Notes: a model not told the origin generated them from the letters alone. DNA of 64,000 nucleotides from Streptomyces sp. CA-210063 (GCF_024612015.1 NZ_CP102512.1:8494001-8558000); one strand, 5' to 3'; shown: positions 25,242-34,169, counted from the first letter of the stretch. Translations and numbers: made by a program.

Positions 25242-25613
25242 TCAGAACACCAGCGCCGCCCCGCACACCGCGAGGGCGACCGTGCACAGGACGGCCGTCG
25301 CGGCGACCCCGGGTGCGAGGACCGGCGGGCGGGAGGCCGACAGGGCGTGGATACGGCGGTGGGCGAGCCCTAGAAAACCGAGCCACAGCACCGCGCACAG
25401 GGCGGCGGCGACCAGGCCGGCCGTCGACGGCCCGCCGTGCAGCGCCGACTTCGCGGCGAGCACGGCGATCACGGCACCCGTGAGGGTCGTACGCCGCCAG
25501 GCGAGCCGGGTGCGCTCGGGCTGGAGGCCGGGGTCACGGTCGGGAGGGCCGGGAGGGCCGGGAGGGCCGTCGGGCCCGGGGGGAGCGGGAGGTGACGGAG
25601 GCGCGGGGCTCAT
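25242..25613 (-). CDS. DUF202 membrane protein (second of a pair)
   Basis: After a Pro/Gly-rich N-terminus of about 30 residues comes the DUF202 pattern QPERTRLAWRRT followed by three hydrophobic segments. Length is 123 residues from ATG 25613; an alternative ATG at 25622 overlaps the stop of the preceding gene. It is evidently translated together with the upstream DUF202 gene. The function is unknown; the pair may form a small heteromeric membrane protein. Confidence 0.8.
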   Translation of the reverse strand: MSPAPPSPPAPPGPDGPPGPPGPPDRDPGLQPERTRLAWRRTTLTGAVIAVLAAKSALHGGPSTAGLVAAALCAVLWLGFLGLAHRRIHALSASRPPVLAPGVAATAVLCTVALAVCGAALVF

Positions 25614-25618
25614 CCCTC

Positions 25619-26011
25619 TCATCCCTCCCACCCCAGCAGCACTACGGCGACCATGGCGACGGCGACCACGGCGACCACCAAGCCGAGCAGCGCCGGGAAG
25701 CGGGACACCGGCAGGTCCTCGCCGCGCCGCATCGCCCGCTCGCAGCGCACCCAGTGGTTGACGGCCCGCAACGCGCACAGCACCCCGGCGGCCAGCAGGG
25801 AGAGGGCGAGCCCGACGCGCCAGCCCCACCGCAGGTCCGGCAGGAACTGGTCCACCGCGAAACCGCCGCCGACGAGCGCGAGCGAGGTGCGCAGCCAGGC
25901 CAGGAACGTCCGCTCATTGGCCAGGGAGAACCGGTAGTCCGGGGTCCGGCCTTCCTCCCGGATCCGCTCGGGGGCGAACCAGAGCCGGACGTTCCGTACA
26001 AATTCGATCAC
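25619..26011 (-). CDS. DUF202 (YidH-like) membrane protein
   Basis: This 130-residue protein has the family motif LANERTFLAWLRTSLAL and three membrane segments, the last ending near the C-terminus (VVAVAMVAVVLLGW). The start is GTG 26011: TAGTGT stands 7 bases upstream and no ribosome binding site is visible, so a leaderless mRNA is likely. The stop overlaps the next DUF202 gene. No biochemical function is established for the family. Confidence 0.85.
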   Translation of the reverse strand: MIEFVRNVRLWFAPERIREEGRTPDYRFSLANERTFLAWLRTSLALVGGGFAVDQFLPDLRWGWRVGLALSLLAAGVLCALRAVNHWVRCERAMRRGEDLPVSRFPALLGLVVAVVAVAMVAVVLLGWEG

Positions 26012-26057
26012 GTGTAGGACACTACCGGTCGGCTTCGGAAGTCAGGGGCCCCGTCCG

Positions 26058-26576
26058 TCAGCCCACCCCGCGACGGGCCCGCAGCCGTTCGTACGCCGCC
26101 ATCCCGTCCGGCACCCACTCCCACTCGCCCAGCCGCCGTTCCACCTCGGCCTCCGCCAGGAAGCCGTGCCAGGCGACCTCCTCCACCTGCGGGTTCACCG
26201 GAAGCTCGCAGCGGACCTCGTACACCGCCGACCACCAGGTCCGGCCGGCCCCGTCGTCGTACAGGAACGTGAAGAGCGGGACGGGCCGCGGCAGCCCCGA
26301 GACGCCCAGCTCCTCCTCGGCTTCGCGGAGCGCCGCGTGGTCGTAGGACTCGCCCGCCCCGACGACCCCGCCCACGAACATGTCGTACAGCGACGGGAAG
26401 ATCAGCTTCGTGGCCGTACGCCGATGCACGAAGACCCGCCCCTCGACGTCCCGGACCAGCACGAACACGGCCCGATGACGCATCCCACGCGCGTACACCT
26501 CCCCCCGCGGTGCCTGCCCGATGACCTGGTCGTTCTCATCCACGATGTCGAGGATCTCGTCGGCGGCGGTACTCAT
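26058..26576 (-). CDS. Nudix hydrolase (YfcD/IPP-isomerase-like)
   Basis: In this 172-residue protein a Nudix box spans about residues 70-92 (GGVVGAGESYDHAALREAEE, then LGV), with the expected G-x5-E-x7-REUxEE spacing. The N-terminal segment DENDQVIGQAPR and the overall length match the YfcD-like group related to isopentenyl-diphosphate isomerase, which acts on unknown nucleotide or prenyl diphosphates. The start is ATG 26576 with a GGGGGC stretch just upstream. Confidence 0.88.
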   Translation of the reverse strand: MSTAADEILDIVDENDQVIGQAPRGEVYARGMRHRAVFVLVRDVEGRVFVHRRTATKLIFPSLYDMFVGGVVGAGESYDHAALREAEEELGVSGLPRPVPLFTFLYDDGAGRTWWSAVYEVRCELPVNPQVEEVAWHGFLAEAEVERRLGEWEWVPDGMAAYERLRARRGVG

Positions 26577-26640
26577 GCCCCCATCCAAGCAGGGAGTGGG
26601 TGGAGCGTGTGTGTTCGGCTGCGGACCCGGCCCTGGGGGC

Positions 26641-26705
26641 CGATGAAAAGCCGGGGCGCAGCCCCCGCTTTCAGGGGCGCGGGGAACTGCGCGACCAGCC
26701 CCCAC
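26641..26705. repeat. palindromic intergenic repeat, right-arm copy 4
   Basis: AGGGGCGCGGGGAACTGCGC and the GACCAGCCCCCAC end are present, with a loop (GGGGCGCAGCCCC); the far arm is absent. It lies between the Nudix and DMT genes, both read leftward. Confidence 0.85.
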
Positions 26706-26718
26706 TCACCCGCACCCG

Positions 26719-27615
26719 CTACGCAACCCGCACCCCCGAGCTCTCCCGCGTCCCCCCGGCGGAGCCGCACGGCATCGCCGGATGCATCCCGAGCAGCACC
26801 ACCCCGACGACGATCCCCGCAAGCCCCGTGACCTCCCACGCCACCGCCCCCGCGTCCATCCGCAGCCGGTCCCCCAAAAAACCCACCCCGCACGCGATCC
26901 CCGCCAGCGGCTGCGCCGCCGTCAGCGCGGGCAGGGACATCCGCAGCGGGGCCGTCTCGAAGGCGCTCTGCACGAGCAGGAGGCCGGTCACACCGAGGAG
27001 CACGACCCCGTACGGCTGCCACGAGGTGAACAGCCCGCCCCAGCCGACCTCGGCGAACAACTGCCCGCTGATCCGGGTGAGCGCGTCCTGGACGCCGTAG
27101 AGGAGCCCGGCCGCGACCGCCAGGAGCACCGGCGCGGCGCTGAGCCGGGACCGCTTCGCGTACGCCGTGAGCAGGAGTGCGAGCCCCACCATGACGCCGA
27201 TGATCAGCCACTGCCGGAAGGGGCCGCCGACCGCCGCACCGCCCTCCGGCCGCCCGGCGACGATGAACGCGGTGACACCGCCCGCGAGCAGCACCAGCCC
27301 CGCCCAGCCCTGGCGGCCCAGCGGCTGCCGGGTCCGCCGGCGGGAGAGGGCGAGCGCGAAGAGCAGGTTGGTGGCGAGCAGGGGCTCCACGAGAGAGACC
27401 TGGCCGTGGCCGAGCGCGATCGCGCCCAGAGCCATGCCGCACACCATCAGCCCGATCCCGCCGAGCCAGCGCGGCACGCGGATCAGGTCGAGGAGCAGCC
27501 GGGGCGACAGGAAGTCGCCCAGCGGGGCATGCGAAGCGGCCTGCTGCTGGAGCACGAAACCGAAACCCAGACAGCAGGCGGCGCCTACGGAGAGAAGGAG
27601 AACGAGAACCGACAC
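26719..27615 (-). CDS. DMT-superfamily (EamA-like) transporter
   Basis: This is a 298-residue membrane protein with about nine to ten hydrophobic segments; SLVEPLLATNLLFALALSR and the second-half LPALTAAQPLAGIACG segment are typical of the EamA/DMT fold. GTG 27615 (then SVLVLLLSV) is preferred, with CGAGG upstream, because it places membrane segment 1 at the N-terminus; an upstream GTG at 27660 would add 15 polar residues. The direction and substrate of transport are unknown. Confidence 0.82.
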   Translation of the reverse strand: MSVLVLLLSVGAACCLGFGFVLQQQAASHAPLGDFLSPRLLLDLIRVPRWLGGIGLMVCGMALGAIALGHGQVSLVEPLLATNLLFALALSRRRTRQPLGRQGWAGLVLLAGGVTAFIVAGRPEGGAAVGGPFRQWLIIGVMVGLALLLTAYAKRSRLSAAPVLLAVAAGLLYGVQDALTRISGQLFAEVGWGGLFTSWQPYGVVLLGVTGLLLVQSAFETAPLRMSLPALTAAQPLAGIACGVGFLGDRLRMDAGAVAWEVTGLAGIVVGVVLLGMHPAMPCGSAGGTRESSGVRVA

Positions 27616-27848
27616 GCGGAATACCTCGGGTCGTGGGGCGGGCCGCGGCGACCGTCCCACCGGACATCCCGCTCGGCATCCCGGCCGGAGGGTGATTTGT
27701 GCCCCGACGGGTGGCCCGATACGTATTCGGACGACCTTAGCCGCGCCATCGGTGAGCTGTCCGTAAGAGGAGACACATCCGGGCAGTTGACTAGGTCACT
27801 CCTTCTGCCGAAGGATCAGGGGCCAAAGTCGCTGACCGGCCAGTAACA

Positions 27849-27890
27849 AAGCGGGGGCCGTGCCTGGCCTGCTTCGGCCTGCCCCCGCTT
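27849..27890 (+). other. long hairpin in the leader of the FAD dehydrogenase gene
   Basis: AAGCGGGGGC (27849-27858) and GCCCCCGCTT (27881-27890) form a perfect 10-bp stem around a 22-nt loop, 30 bp before the ATG of the FAD dehydrogenase. There is no T-run. It may stabilise or attenuate the mRNA, or be a DNA-level site. Confidence 0.5.
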
Positions 27891-27920
27891 GCCTGACCCG
27901 TTCCCGAGAGGACGTCCTCC

Positions 27921-29576
27921 ATGTCGTACGACGCAGATGTGATCGTGATCGGGGCGGGCCTCGCCGGGCTCGCGGCGACCGCGGAGCTCGTCGACGCGGG
28001 CCGCAAGGTGATCCTCCTCGACCAGGAGCCGGAGCAGTCGATCGGCGGCCAGGCGCACTGGTCCTTCGGCGGGCTCTTCTTCGTCGACTCGCCCGAACAG
28101 CGCCGCCTGCGCATCAAGGACAGTCATGCCCTCGCCCTCCAGGACTGGATGGGCACGGCCGCCTTCGACCGTGAGGAGGACCACTGGCCGCGCAAGTGGG
28201 CCGAGGCGTACGTCGACTTCGCGGCCGGTGAGAAGCGGTCCTGGCTGTACCGGCAGGGCGTCCGGTTCTTCCCGGTGGTCGGCTGGGCCGAGCGCGGCGG
28301 CTACGACGCCAACGGCCACGGCAACTCCGTCCCCCGCTTCCACATCACCTGGGGCACCGGCCCGGGCCTCGTCGCGCCCTTCGAGCGGCGGGTACGGGAG
28401 GGTGTGGCCCGGGGGCTGGTCCAGCTGAGGTTCCGCCACCGCGTGACCGGCCTCTCGCGCAGCGCGGGCGCCGTCGACACCGTCACCGGCGAGATCCTGG
28501 AGGCGTCGGCCATCGAGCGCGGCCAGGCCAGCAGCCGCAGTGTCACCGGTGCCTTCGAACTGAAGGCCCAGGCCGTGATCGTCACCTCCGGCGGCATCGG
28601 CGGCAACCACGACCTGGTCCGCGCCAACTGGCCCGAGCGCCTCGGCAACCCCCCGGAGAAGATGATCTCCGGTGTCCCCGCGCATGTCGACGGCAAGATG
28701 CTCGCCATCGCCGAGGAGACGGGCGCGCACCTGATCAACCGCGACCGGATGTGGCACTACACCGAGGGCATCCAGAACTGGAACCCCATCTGGGAGAACC
28801 ACGGCATCCGTGTCCTGCCCGGCCCGTCCTCGCTCTGGCTGGACGCGCGCGGCAAGCGACTGCCGGTGCCGCTGTTCCCCGGCTTCGACACCCTCGGCAC
28901 CCTTGAGCACATCATGAAGACCGGCTACGACTACACGTGGTTCGTCCTCGACCAGAAGATCATCGGCAAGGAGTTCGCCCTCTCCGGCTCCGAGCAGAAC
29001 CCCGACCTGACCGGCAAGTCCATCAAGGACGTCTTCATCCGGGCCCGCGCGGACGTCCCCGGCCCGGTGAAGGCCTTCATGGACCAGGGTGTCGACTTCG
29101 TCGTGGAGAAGGACCTCGGCTCCCTGGTCCGCGGCATGAACGCGCTCACCAAGGAACCGCTGATCGACGAGGCCGAGCTGCGCCGCGAGATCGTCTCCCG
29201 GGACCGCGAGGTCGCCAACCCCTTCACCAAGGACCTCCAGATCATGGCGATCCGGGGTGCCCGCAACTACCTCGGCGACAAGCTCATCCGCACCGCCGCC
29301 CCGCACCGCATCCTCGACCCCAAGGCGGGTCCGCTGATCGCCGTCCGTCTGAACATCCTGACCCGCAAGACCCTCGGCGGCCTGGAGACCGACCTCTCCT
29401 CCCGCGTCCTCACCGAGGGCGGCGACCCGCTGGAGGGCGTGTACGCGGCGGGCGAGGCCGCCGGCTTCGGCGGCGGCGGCGTCCACGGCTACCGCTCCCT
29501 GGAGGGCACCTTCCTCGGCGGCTGCCTGTTCTCCGGCCGCACGGCGGGCCGGGCGGCGGCGAAGGCGACGGCCTGA
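27921..29576 (+). CDS. FAD-binding dehydrogenase (fumarate reductase/ketosteroid dehydrogenase-like)
   Basis: The 551-residue flavoprotein has the N-terminal dinucleotide motif VIVIGAGLAGLAATAEL, a mid-protein TSGGIGGNHDLVR segment and a C-terminal FAD-closing motif AGEAAGFGGGGVHGYRSLEG. It belongs to the succinate dehydrogenase/fumarate reductase flavoprotein superfamily without a covalent-His motif I can identify. Members in actinobacteria are annotated as FAD-binding dehydrogenases, some as 3-ketosteroid dehydrogenases, but no steroid genes adjoin. ATG 27921 follows GAGAGGA. Confidence 0.88.
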   Translation: MSYDADVIVIGAGLAGLAATAELVDAGRKVILLDQEPEQSIGGQAHWSFGGLFFVDSPEQRRLRIKDSHALALQDWMGTAAFDREEDHWPRKWAEAYVDFAAGEKRSWLYRQGVRFFPVVGWAERGGYDANGHGNSVPRFHITWGTGPGLVAPFERRVREGVARGLVQLRFRHRVTGLSRSAGAVDTVTGEILEASAIERGQASSRSVTGAFELKAQAVIVTSGGIGGNHDLVRANWPERLGNPPEKMISGVPAHVDGKMLAIAEETGAHLINRDRMWHYTEGIQNWNPIWENHGIRVLPGPSSLWLDARGKRLPVPLFPGFDTLGTLEHIMKTGYDYTWFVLDQKIIGKEFALSGSEQNPDLTGKSIKDVFIRARADVPGPVKAFMDQGVDFVVEKDLGSLVRGMNALTKEPLIDEAELRREIVSRDREVANPFTKDLQIMAIRGARNYLGDKLIRTAAPHRILDPKAGPLIAVRLNILTRKTLGGLETDLSSRVLTEGGDPLEGVYAAGEAAGFGGGGVHGYRSLEGTFLGGCLFSGRTAGRAAAKATA

Positions 29577-29611
29577 GCGCGGCTGCCGCACTCAGGACGG
29601 CCCGAGCGCGG

Positions 29612-29674
29612 CTCCCGCACTCATGACGGAACCTCCCGCACCCATGACGGAACCTCCCGCACTCATGACGGAAT
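29612..29674. repeat. 21-bp tandem repeat, three copies
   Basis: CTCCCGCACTCATGACGGAA plus one base repeats at 29612-29632, 29633-29653 (one difference) and 29654-29674; a more decayed copy lies at 29582-29602. The unit is two helical turns and the array ends 58 bp before the molybdopterin oxidoreductase start. Confidence 0.95.
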
Positions 29675-29732
29675 TCTGACGAATATCCGCCGTCGCTGGC
29701 CCAGCCGGGGCGGCGGGTGTTCGAATCAGTAC

Positions 29733-30524
29733 GTGAACCCTGAACACCCCCAAGCACGGGAAGCGCCGCCGGAGCCCCCGGACCCGGCGGCGTCCGCCGG
29801 CCGAGCGGAGACCTCCGAAGAGCGCGGCGCACCCATCGGCCGCCGTGTCCTCCTCGGCACCCTCGGACTCGGCGCCCTCGGCGTGGTCTCCGCGCCCGTC
29901 CTCCAGCGCGGCATGGAGGCGTTCCTCGGCGAGGCGGCCCAGAAGGACCCCACCGGCCTGACCGGCCTGCTCCCCAACGGCGGAGGCTTCCGCTACTACT
30001 CGGTGACGTCGTCCGTCCCCCGCAAGACCGCGAAGAACTACCGCCTCACCGTCGACGGCCTGGTCGACAAGCCCGCCTCCTACACCCTCGCCGACCTGCG
30101 GGCTCTCCCGCAGACCCGGATGGTCAAGGACGTCCAGTGCGTCACGGGCTGGCGCGTCCCGGACACCCCCTTCGAGGGCGTACGACTGTCCGAGCTGCTG
30201 GACGCGGCCGGTGTGCGCTCTTCGGCGGGCGCGGTCCGCTTCACCTGCTTCGACGGGGCGTACAGCGAGAGCCTCACCCTGGAGCAGGCCCGCCGCGCGG
30301 ACGTCCTGGTGGCCCTCCGTATGCAGGACAAGGACCTCAGCCACAACCACGGCGGCCCGGTACGCCTGTACGTCGCCCCCATGTACTTCTACAAATCGGC
30401 CAAGTGGCTCTCCGGCATCGAGGTCACGGAGGAGGTCGAGCCCGGCTACTGGGAGGAGCGGGGCTATGACATCGACGCGTGGGTGGGCCGATCGAACGGG
30501 CGGGACGATGAACCAACGACTTGA
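29733..30524 (+). CDS. molybdopterin-dependent oxidoreductase (sulfite oxidase/YedY fold), Tat-exported
   Basis: The 263-residue protein has a polar N-terminus, a GRRVLLG twin-arginine motif and a hydrophobic helix, then a sulfite-oxidase-type Moco domain with the Mo ligand Cys in VQCVTGW and the conserved SHNHGGPVRLYVAPMY segment. The start is GTG 29733; no clear ribosome binding site is seen. It overlaps by 17 bp the following cytochrome b gene, so the pair works like MsrPQ (YedYZ): an extracytoplasmic oxidoreductase with its membrane electron donor or acceptor. Repair of oxidised methionine is one possibility. Confidence 0.88.
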   Translation: MNPEHPQAREAPPEPPDPAASAGRAETSEERGAPIGRRVLLGTLGLGALGVVSAPVLQRGMEAFLGEAAQKDPTGLTGLLPNGGGFRYYSVTSSVPRKTAKNYRLTVDGLVDKPASYTLADLRALPQTRMVKDVQCVTGWRVPDTPFEGVRLSELLDAAGVRSSAGAVRFTCFDGAYSESLTLEQARRADVLVALRMQDKDLSHNHGGPVRLYVAPMYFYKSAKWLSGIEVTEEVEPGYWEERGYDIDAWVGRSNGRDDEPTT

Positions 30525-31131
30525 GGCGCCACCTGTTCGGGCGGAGTCCCGCGTCCGGCGCTTCACCGCCGCCGAACGCTGGATCCACCGCACGACGGCC
30601 GCCCTGATGGGCATCTGCGTGGCGACGGCGGCCTGTCTCTACGTCCCCGCCCTCGCCGAACTGGTCGGCCGTCGGGCCCTGGTGGTGGCGGTCCACAAGT
30701 GGACGGGCCTGCTGCTGCCCCTCCCGGTCCTCGCGGGCCTGGCCTCCCGCGCGTTCCGCGCGGATGTCGGCCGCCTGAACCGCTGGGGCCCGCACGACCG
30801 CCTCTGGCTCCGCGCCGCCCGCCGCCGCGCTCCCGGGCCGCGCCCCGCCGCCAAGTTCAACGCCGGCCAGAAGCTCTACGCCGCGTGGATCGCCGGCGCC
30901 ACCCTCGTCATGCTCGCCACGGGCCTGATGATGTGGTTCACCCACCTCACCCCGCTGATGTGGCGCACCAGCGCGACCTTCGTCCACGACTGGCTGGCGC
31001 TGACGATCGGCATCGTCCTGGCCGGCCACATCGGCATGGCCCTGGGCGATCCGGAGGCCCGGCGGGGGCTGCGGACGGGGTCGGTGAGCCGGGAGTGGGC
31101 GGACCGGGAGCATTCCCTTTGGCGCCCGTAG
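30508..31131 (+). CDS. cytochrome b/b6-domain membrane protein, partner of the Moco enzyme
   Basis: This 207-residue protein has four to five hydrophobic segments and well-placed heme-ligand histidines: AERWIHRTTAAL (segment 1), VHKWTGLLLPL (segment 2), FVHDWLALTIG and LAGHIGMAL (last segments). This is the cytochrome b561/formate-dehydrogenase gamma type fold rather than the YedZ fold. ATG 30508 lies inside the end of the preceding Moco gene. It would pass electrons between the quinone pool and that enzyme. Confidence 0.85.
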   Translation: MNQRLEAPPVRAESRVRRFTAAERWIHRTTAALMGICVATAACLYVPALAELVGRRALVVAVHKWTGLLLPLPVLAGLASRAFRADVGRLNRWGPHDRLWLRAARRRAPGPRPAAKFNAGQKLYAAWIAGATLVMLATGLMMWFTHLTPLMWRTSATFVHDWLALTIGIVLAGHIGMALGDPEARRGLRTGSVSREWADREHSLWRP

Positions 31132-31242
31132 CACCCCGAGTGGATACGGCGGTCCGTGGCAGCGCGGGCGGCGGTATCACCGAGCCCTCGGCGATACGGC
31201 CCGAGACCCTGCCCGCCCGCCGACACCCGCCGGGCCCGAGCG

Positions 31243-32640
31243 CTAGATCACCAGCGACAACAGCAGCACGATCGCCCCCGCCACCACCGAAATGATCGTC
31301 TCCATCACCGACCACGTCTTGATGGTCTGGCCGACGCTCATCCCGAAGTACTCCTTCACCATCCAGAACCCGGCGTCGTTGACGTGGCTGAAGAAGAGCG
31401 AGCCCGCGCCGATGGCCAGCACCAGCAGGGCCGCGTGGGTCGTCGACATGTCCGCCGCGAGGGGCGCCACCAGCCCGGCCGCCGAGATCGTGGCGACCGT
31501 GGCCGAGCCCGTCGCCAGCCGGATCGCCACCGCGATCAGCCAGGCCAGGACGAGCGCGGGGATCGACCAGTCCTCGGAGATGTCCAGGATCATCTGCCCG
31601 ACCCCGGAGTCGATGAGCGTCTGCTTGAACCCGCCACCGGCACCGACGATCAGCAGGATGCCCGCGATCGGCGCGAGGGACGTCTCCACCGTCGAGGACA
31701 GCCGCCCCTTGGCGAACCCGGCCGCCCGCCCCAGCGTGAACATGCCCACGATCACGGCCGCGAGCAGCGCGATCAGCGGCGAGCCGGCCACGTCGAAGAC
31801 CCGCTGGACCATGTTCTCGGGATCGTCCACGACGATGTCCACCAGCGCCTTGGCCAGCATCAGCACCACCGGCAGCAGCACGGTCGCGATGGTCGCGCCG
31901 AACCCGGGCCGCTTCTCCAACTCCTCCGAGGCGCGTACGGGAATCATGCGCTCCGGGACGGGCACATCCACCCAGCGGGCCGCGTACCTCGAGAACAGCG
32001 GTCCGGCGATGACCACGGTCGGTATCGCGACGACCAGCCCCAGCGCCAGCGTGACCCCCAGGTTGGCCTGCACCGCGTCGATCGCGACGAGCGGCCCGGG
32101 GTGCGGCGGGATCAGCCCGTGCATGACGGACAGACCGGCGAGGGCCGGTATGCCGATGCGCATCAGCGAGTAGTTCCCGCGCTTGGCGACCATCAGCACC
32201 ACCGGGATGAGCAGCACGATCCCGACCTCGAAGAACAGCGGCAGCCCGATCACGGAGGCGATCAGCACCATCGCCCACGGCATCGCCCGCCCGCCGGCCC
32301 TGGCGAGGATCGTGTCGACGATCTGGTCGGCGCCGCCGGAGTCCGCCAGCAGCTTGCCGAGGATCGCGCCCAGCGCGATGAGCACGCCGACCCCGGCCAC
32401 GGTCGACCCGAGCCCGGTGGTGAAGCTCGCGATCGCCTTGTCCAGCGGCGCCCCGGCGAACGCGCCGAGCGCGAGCGAGCCGATGGTCAGCGCCAGGAAG
32501 GCGTGCACCTTGAACCTGGTGATGAGCACGACGATGACGGCGATGCCCGCCAGTACGGCGATGCCCAGCTGAGCGTGTCCCGCCGAGGTGATCGGCTCGA
32601 CGGGGTCCGCTGCCAGCAGCTCGACGTTGAGTCTGGTCAC
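31243..32640 (-). CDS. gntP: gluconate:H+ symporter, GntP family
   Basis: The 465-residue protein has about twelve to fourteen membrane segments with the family motifs GLPLFFEVG and the long HGLIPPHPGPLVA segment, plus a late SHVNDAGFW. It imports D-gluconate. GTG 32640 has AAGGA upstream. The gluconokinase gene lies just upstream on the same strand and the FadR/GntR regulator is divergent; together they form a complete gluconate uptake and phosphorylation unit that feeds the pentose phosphate pathway. Confidence 0.93.
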   Translation of the reverse strand: MTRLNVELLAADPVEPITSAGHAQLGIAVLAGIAVIVVLITRFKVHAFLALTIGSLALGAFAGAPLDKAIASFTTGLGSTVAGVGVLIALGAILGKLLADSGGADQIVDTILARAGGRAMPWAMVLIASVIGLPLFFEVGIVLLIPVVLMVAKRGNYSLMRIGIPALAGLSVMHGLIPPHPGPLVAIDAVQANLGVTLALGLVVAIPTVVIAGPLFSRYAARWVDVPVPERMIPVRASEELEKRPGFGATIATVLLPVVLMLAKALVDIVVDDPENMVQRVFDVAGSPLIALLAAVIVGMFTLGRAAGFAKGRLSSTVETSLAPIAGILLIVGAGGGFKQTLIDSGVGQMILDISEDWSIPALVLAWLIAVAIRLATGSATVATISAAGLVAPLAADMSTTHAALLVLAIGAGSLFFSHVNDAGFWMVKEYFGMSVGQTIKTWSVMETIISVVAGAIVLLLSLVI

Positions 32641-32756
32641 GGTTCATCCTTGTATGGGGGAAGTTGAGGGGGAGAGTGGAGAAGGACGCCGACGGAGACG
32701 GACGCTCACGACGGCACACCCGGCCGAGCCCCGGTGGACGACGCCCGGCCGGACTC

Positions 32757-32790
32757 TTACGACGACGACTACGACGACTACGACGACGAC
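32757..32790. repeat. ACG-type trinucleotide repeat at the end of gntK
   Basis: The run TACGACGACGACTACGACGA and the bases after it span the gluconokinase stop codon (32778-32780); slippage here would alter the C-terminus. Confidence 0.7.
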
Positions 32791-33299
32791 GCGGGATCGA
32801 GCTCCCGCAGCGCGGCGGCCGCCCGCTCGGCGATCTCCTCGGGCTCGCCCGAGACATCGACCGTGACACCCGCCTCGTCCGCCTCCAGCGGCTGCAGCGT
32901 GGCGAACTGCGAGTCGAGCAGCGCGGTGGGCATGAAGTGCCCCTGCCGATGGGACATCCGCTCCTCGACGAGGGCGCGGTCACCGGCGAGGTGCAGGAAG
33001 ACCAGCCCCGGCGCGGCGGCCCGCAACCGGTCACGGTAGGCACGCTTCAACGCGGAACAGCTCACCACCCCGCCGAGCCCGGCCCGGCCGTCGGCCCACG
33101 CGCCGATGGCGTCCAGCCACGGCCACCGGTCCGCGTCGTCCAGCGGTGTCCCGGCCGACATCTTGGCGATGTTGGCCTCGGGGTGGAAGTCGTCGCCCTC
33201 GGCGTACGGAACGCCGAGCCGGGCCGCGAGCAGGGGACCGATCGTGGTCTTCCCGGTGCCTGCCACGCCCATCACCACGACGACATGAGGGGTACGCAT
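32778..33299 (-). CDS. gntK: gluconokinase
   Basis: This 173-residue P-loop kinase has the Walker A GVAGTGKTTIG, the gluconate loop GDDFHPEANIAKMSAGTPLD and the lid segment CSALKRAYRD, all typical of GntK/IdnK. It phosphorylates D-gluconate to 6-phosphogluconate. ATG 33299 follows GGTGAGG; the 18-codon upstream extension lacks family similarity. It is divergent from the regulator gene at 33443 and followed by gntP. Confidence 0.93.
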   Translation of the reverse strand: MRTPHVVVVMGVAGTGKTTIGPLLAARLGVPYAEGDDFHPEANIAKMSAGTPLDDADRWPWLDAIGAWADGRAGLGGVVSCSALKRAYRDRLRAAAPGLVFLHLAGDRALVEERMSHRQGHFMPTALLDSQFATLQPLEADEAGVTVDVSGEPEEIAERAAAALRELDPASSS

Positions 33300-33442
33300 T
33301 GCTACCTCACCGTCTTCATCGACATCTGAGACGTCACCCGACGTCGACGACACTGAAACCCATTAGATACGACGAATTCAAGCCCCTGACCCAAATAAGT
33401 CTGACTTTTTCTTCACTCTCTCCGCCTCGTACCCTGATCCCC

Positions 33443-34168
33443 ATGAGCACACCGGGCCGGGGGCTGCACGGCCGAGTACTGGAAACCCTCGGTCCGGCGA
33501 TCACGGCGGGCGAGTACCCGCCGGGGAGTGTGCTGCGCACGGACGAGCTCGCCCACACCTTCGACGTGTCCCGCTCGGTGATGCGCGAGGCGGTGCGTGT
33601 GCTGGAGTCCATGCACCTGGTCGAGTCCCGCCGCCGGGTCGGGGTGATCGTCCGCCCGTCCGTCGAGTGGAACGTCTACGACCCCCAGGTGATCCGCTGG
33701 CGCCTGGCCGGCGCGGACCGCCCCCGCCAGCTGCGCTCGCTCACGGTCCTGCGCTCGGCCGTCGAACCGATCGCGGCGGGCCTCGCCGCCCGCCACGCCA
33801 CCGCCGAGCAGTGCGCCGAGCTCACCGAGTGCGCGATCGGCATGGTCGCCCATTCACGCGGCCACAAGCTGGAGGGCTACCTCCGCCACGACGTCGCCTT
33901 CCACCGCCTGATCCTCAACGCCTCCGGCAACGAGATGTTCGCCCGCCTCGGCGACGTCGTCGAGGAGGTCCTGGCCGGCCGCACCCACCACGCCGTCATG
34001 TTCGACGACCCCGACCCCGCCGCCGTGACCCTCCACGTCCAGGTGGCCGAAGCCATCCGCGAACACGACGCCCTCCGAGCCGAAGAACTCACCAGAGAAA
34101 TCACCGTGGGCGCCCTCCAGGAACTCGACATCCTGGCCCCCAACGCCCACTCCACAGCCTCCGGTTGA
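33443..34168 (+). CDS. FadR-subfamily GntR regulator of gluconate genes
   Basis: The 241-residue regulator has an N-terminal winged helix (LRTDELAHTFDVSRSVMREAVRVL) and a C-terminal FCD domain with the metal/ligand residues in FHRLILNASGN and the late HVQVAEAIREHD. TACCCT ends 7 bases before ATG 33443 and there is no ribosome binding site, consistent with a leaderless mRNA. Divergence from gntK-gntP makes it the likely gluconate-responsive repressor; 6-phosphogluconate or gluconate is the expected effector. Confidence 0.9.
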   Translation: MSTPGRGLHGRVLETLGPAITAGEYPPGSVLRTDELAHTFDVSRSVMREAVRVLESMHLVESRRRVGVIVRPSVEWNVYDPQVIRWRLAGADRPRQLRSLTVLRSAVEPIAAGLAARHATAEQCAELTECAIGMVAHSRGHKLEGYLRHDVAFHRLILNASGNEMFARLGDVVEEVLAGRTHHAVMFDDPDPAAVTLHVQVAEAIREHDALRAEELTREITVGALQELDILAPNAHSTASG

Positions 34169-34169
34169 C

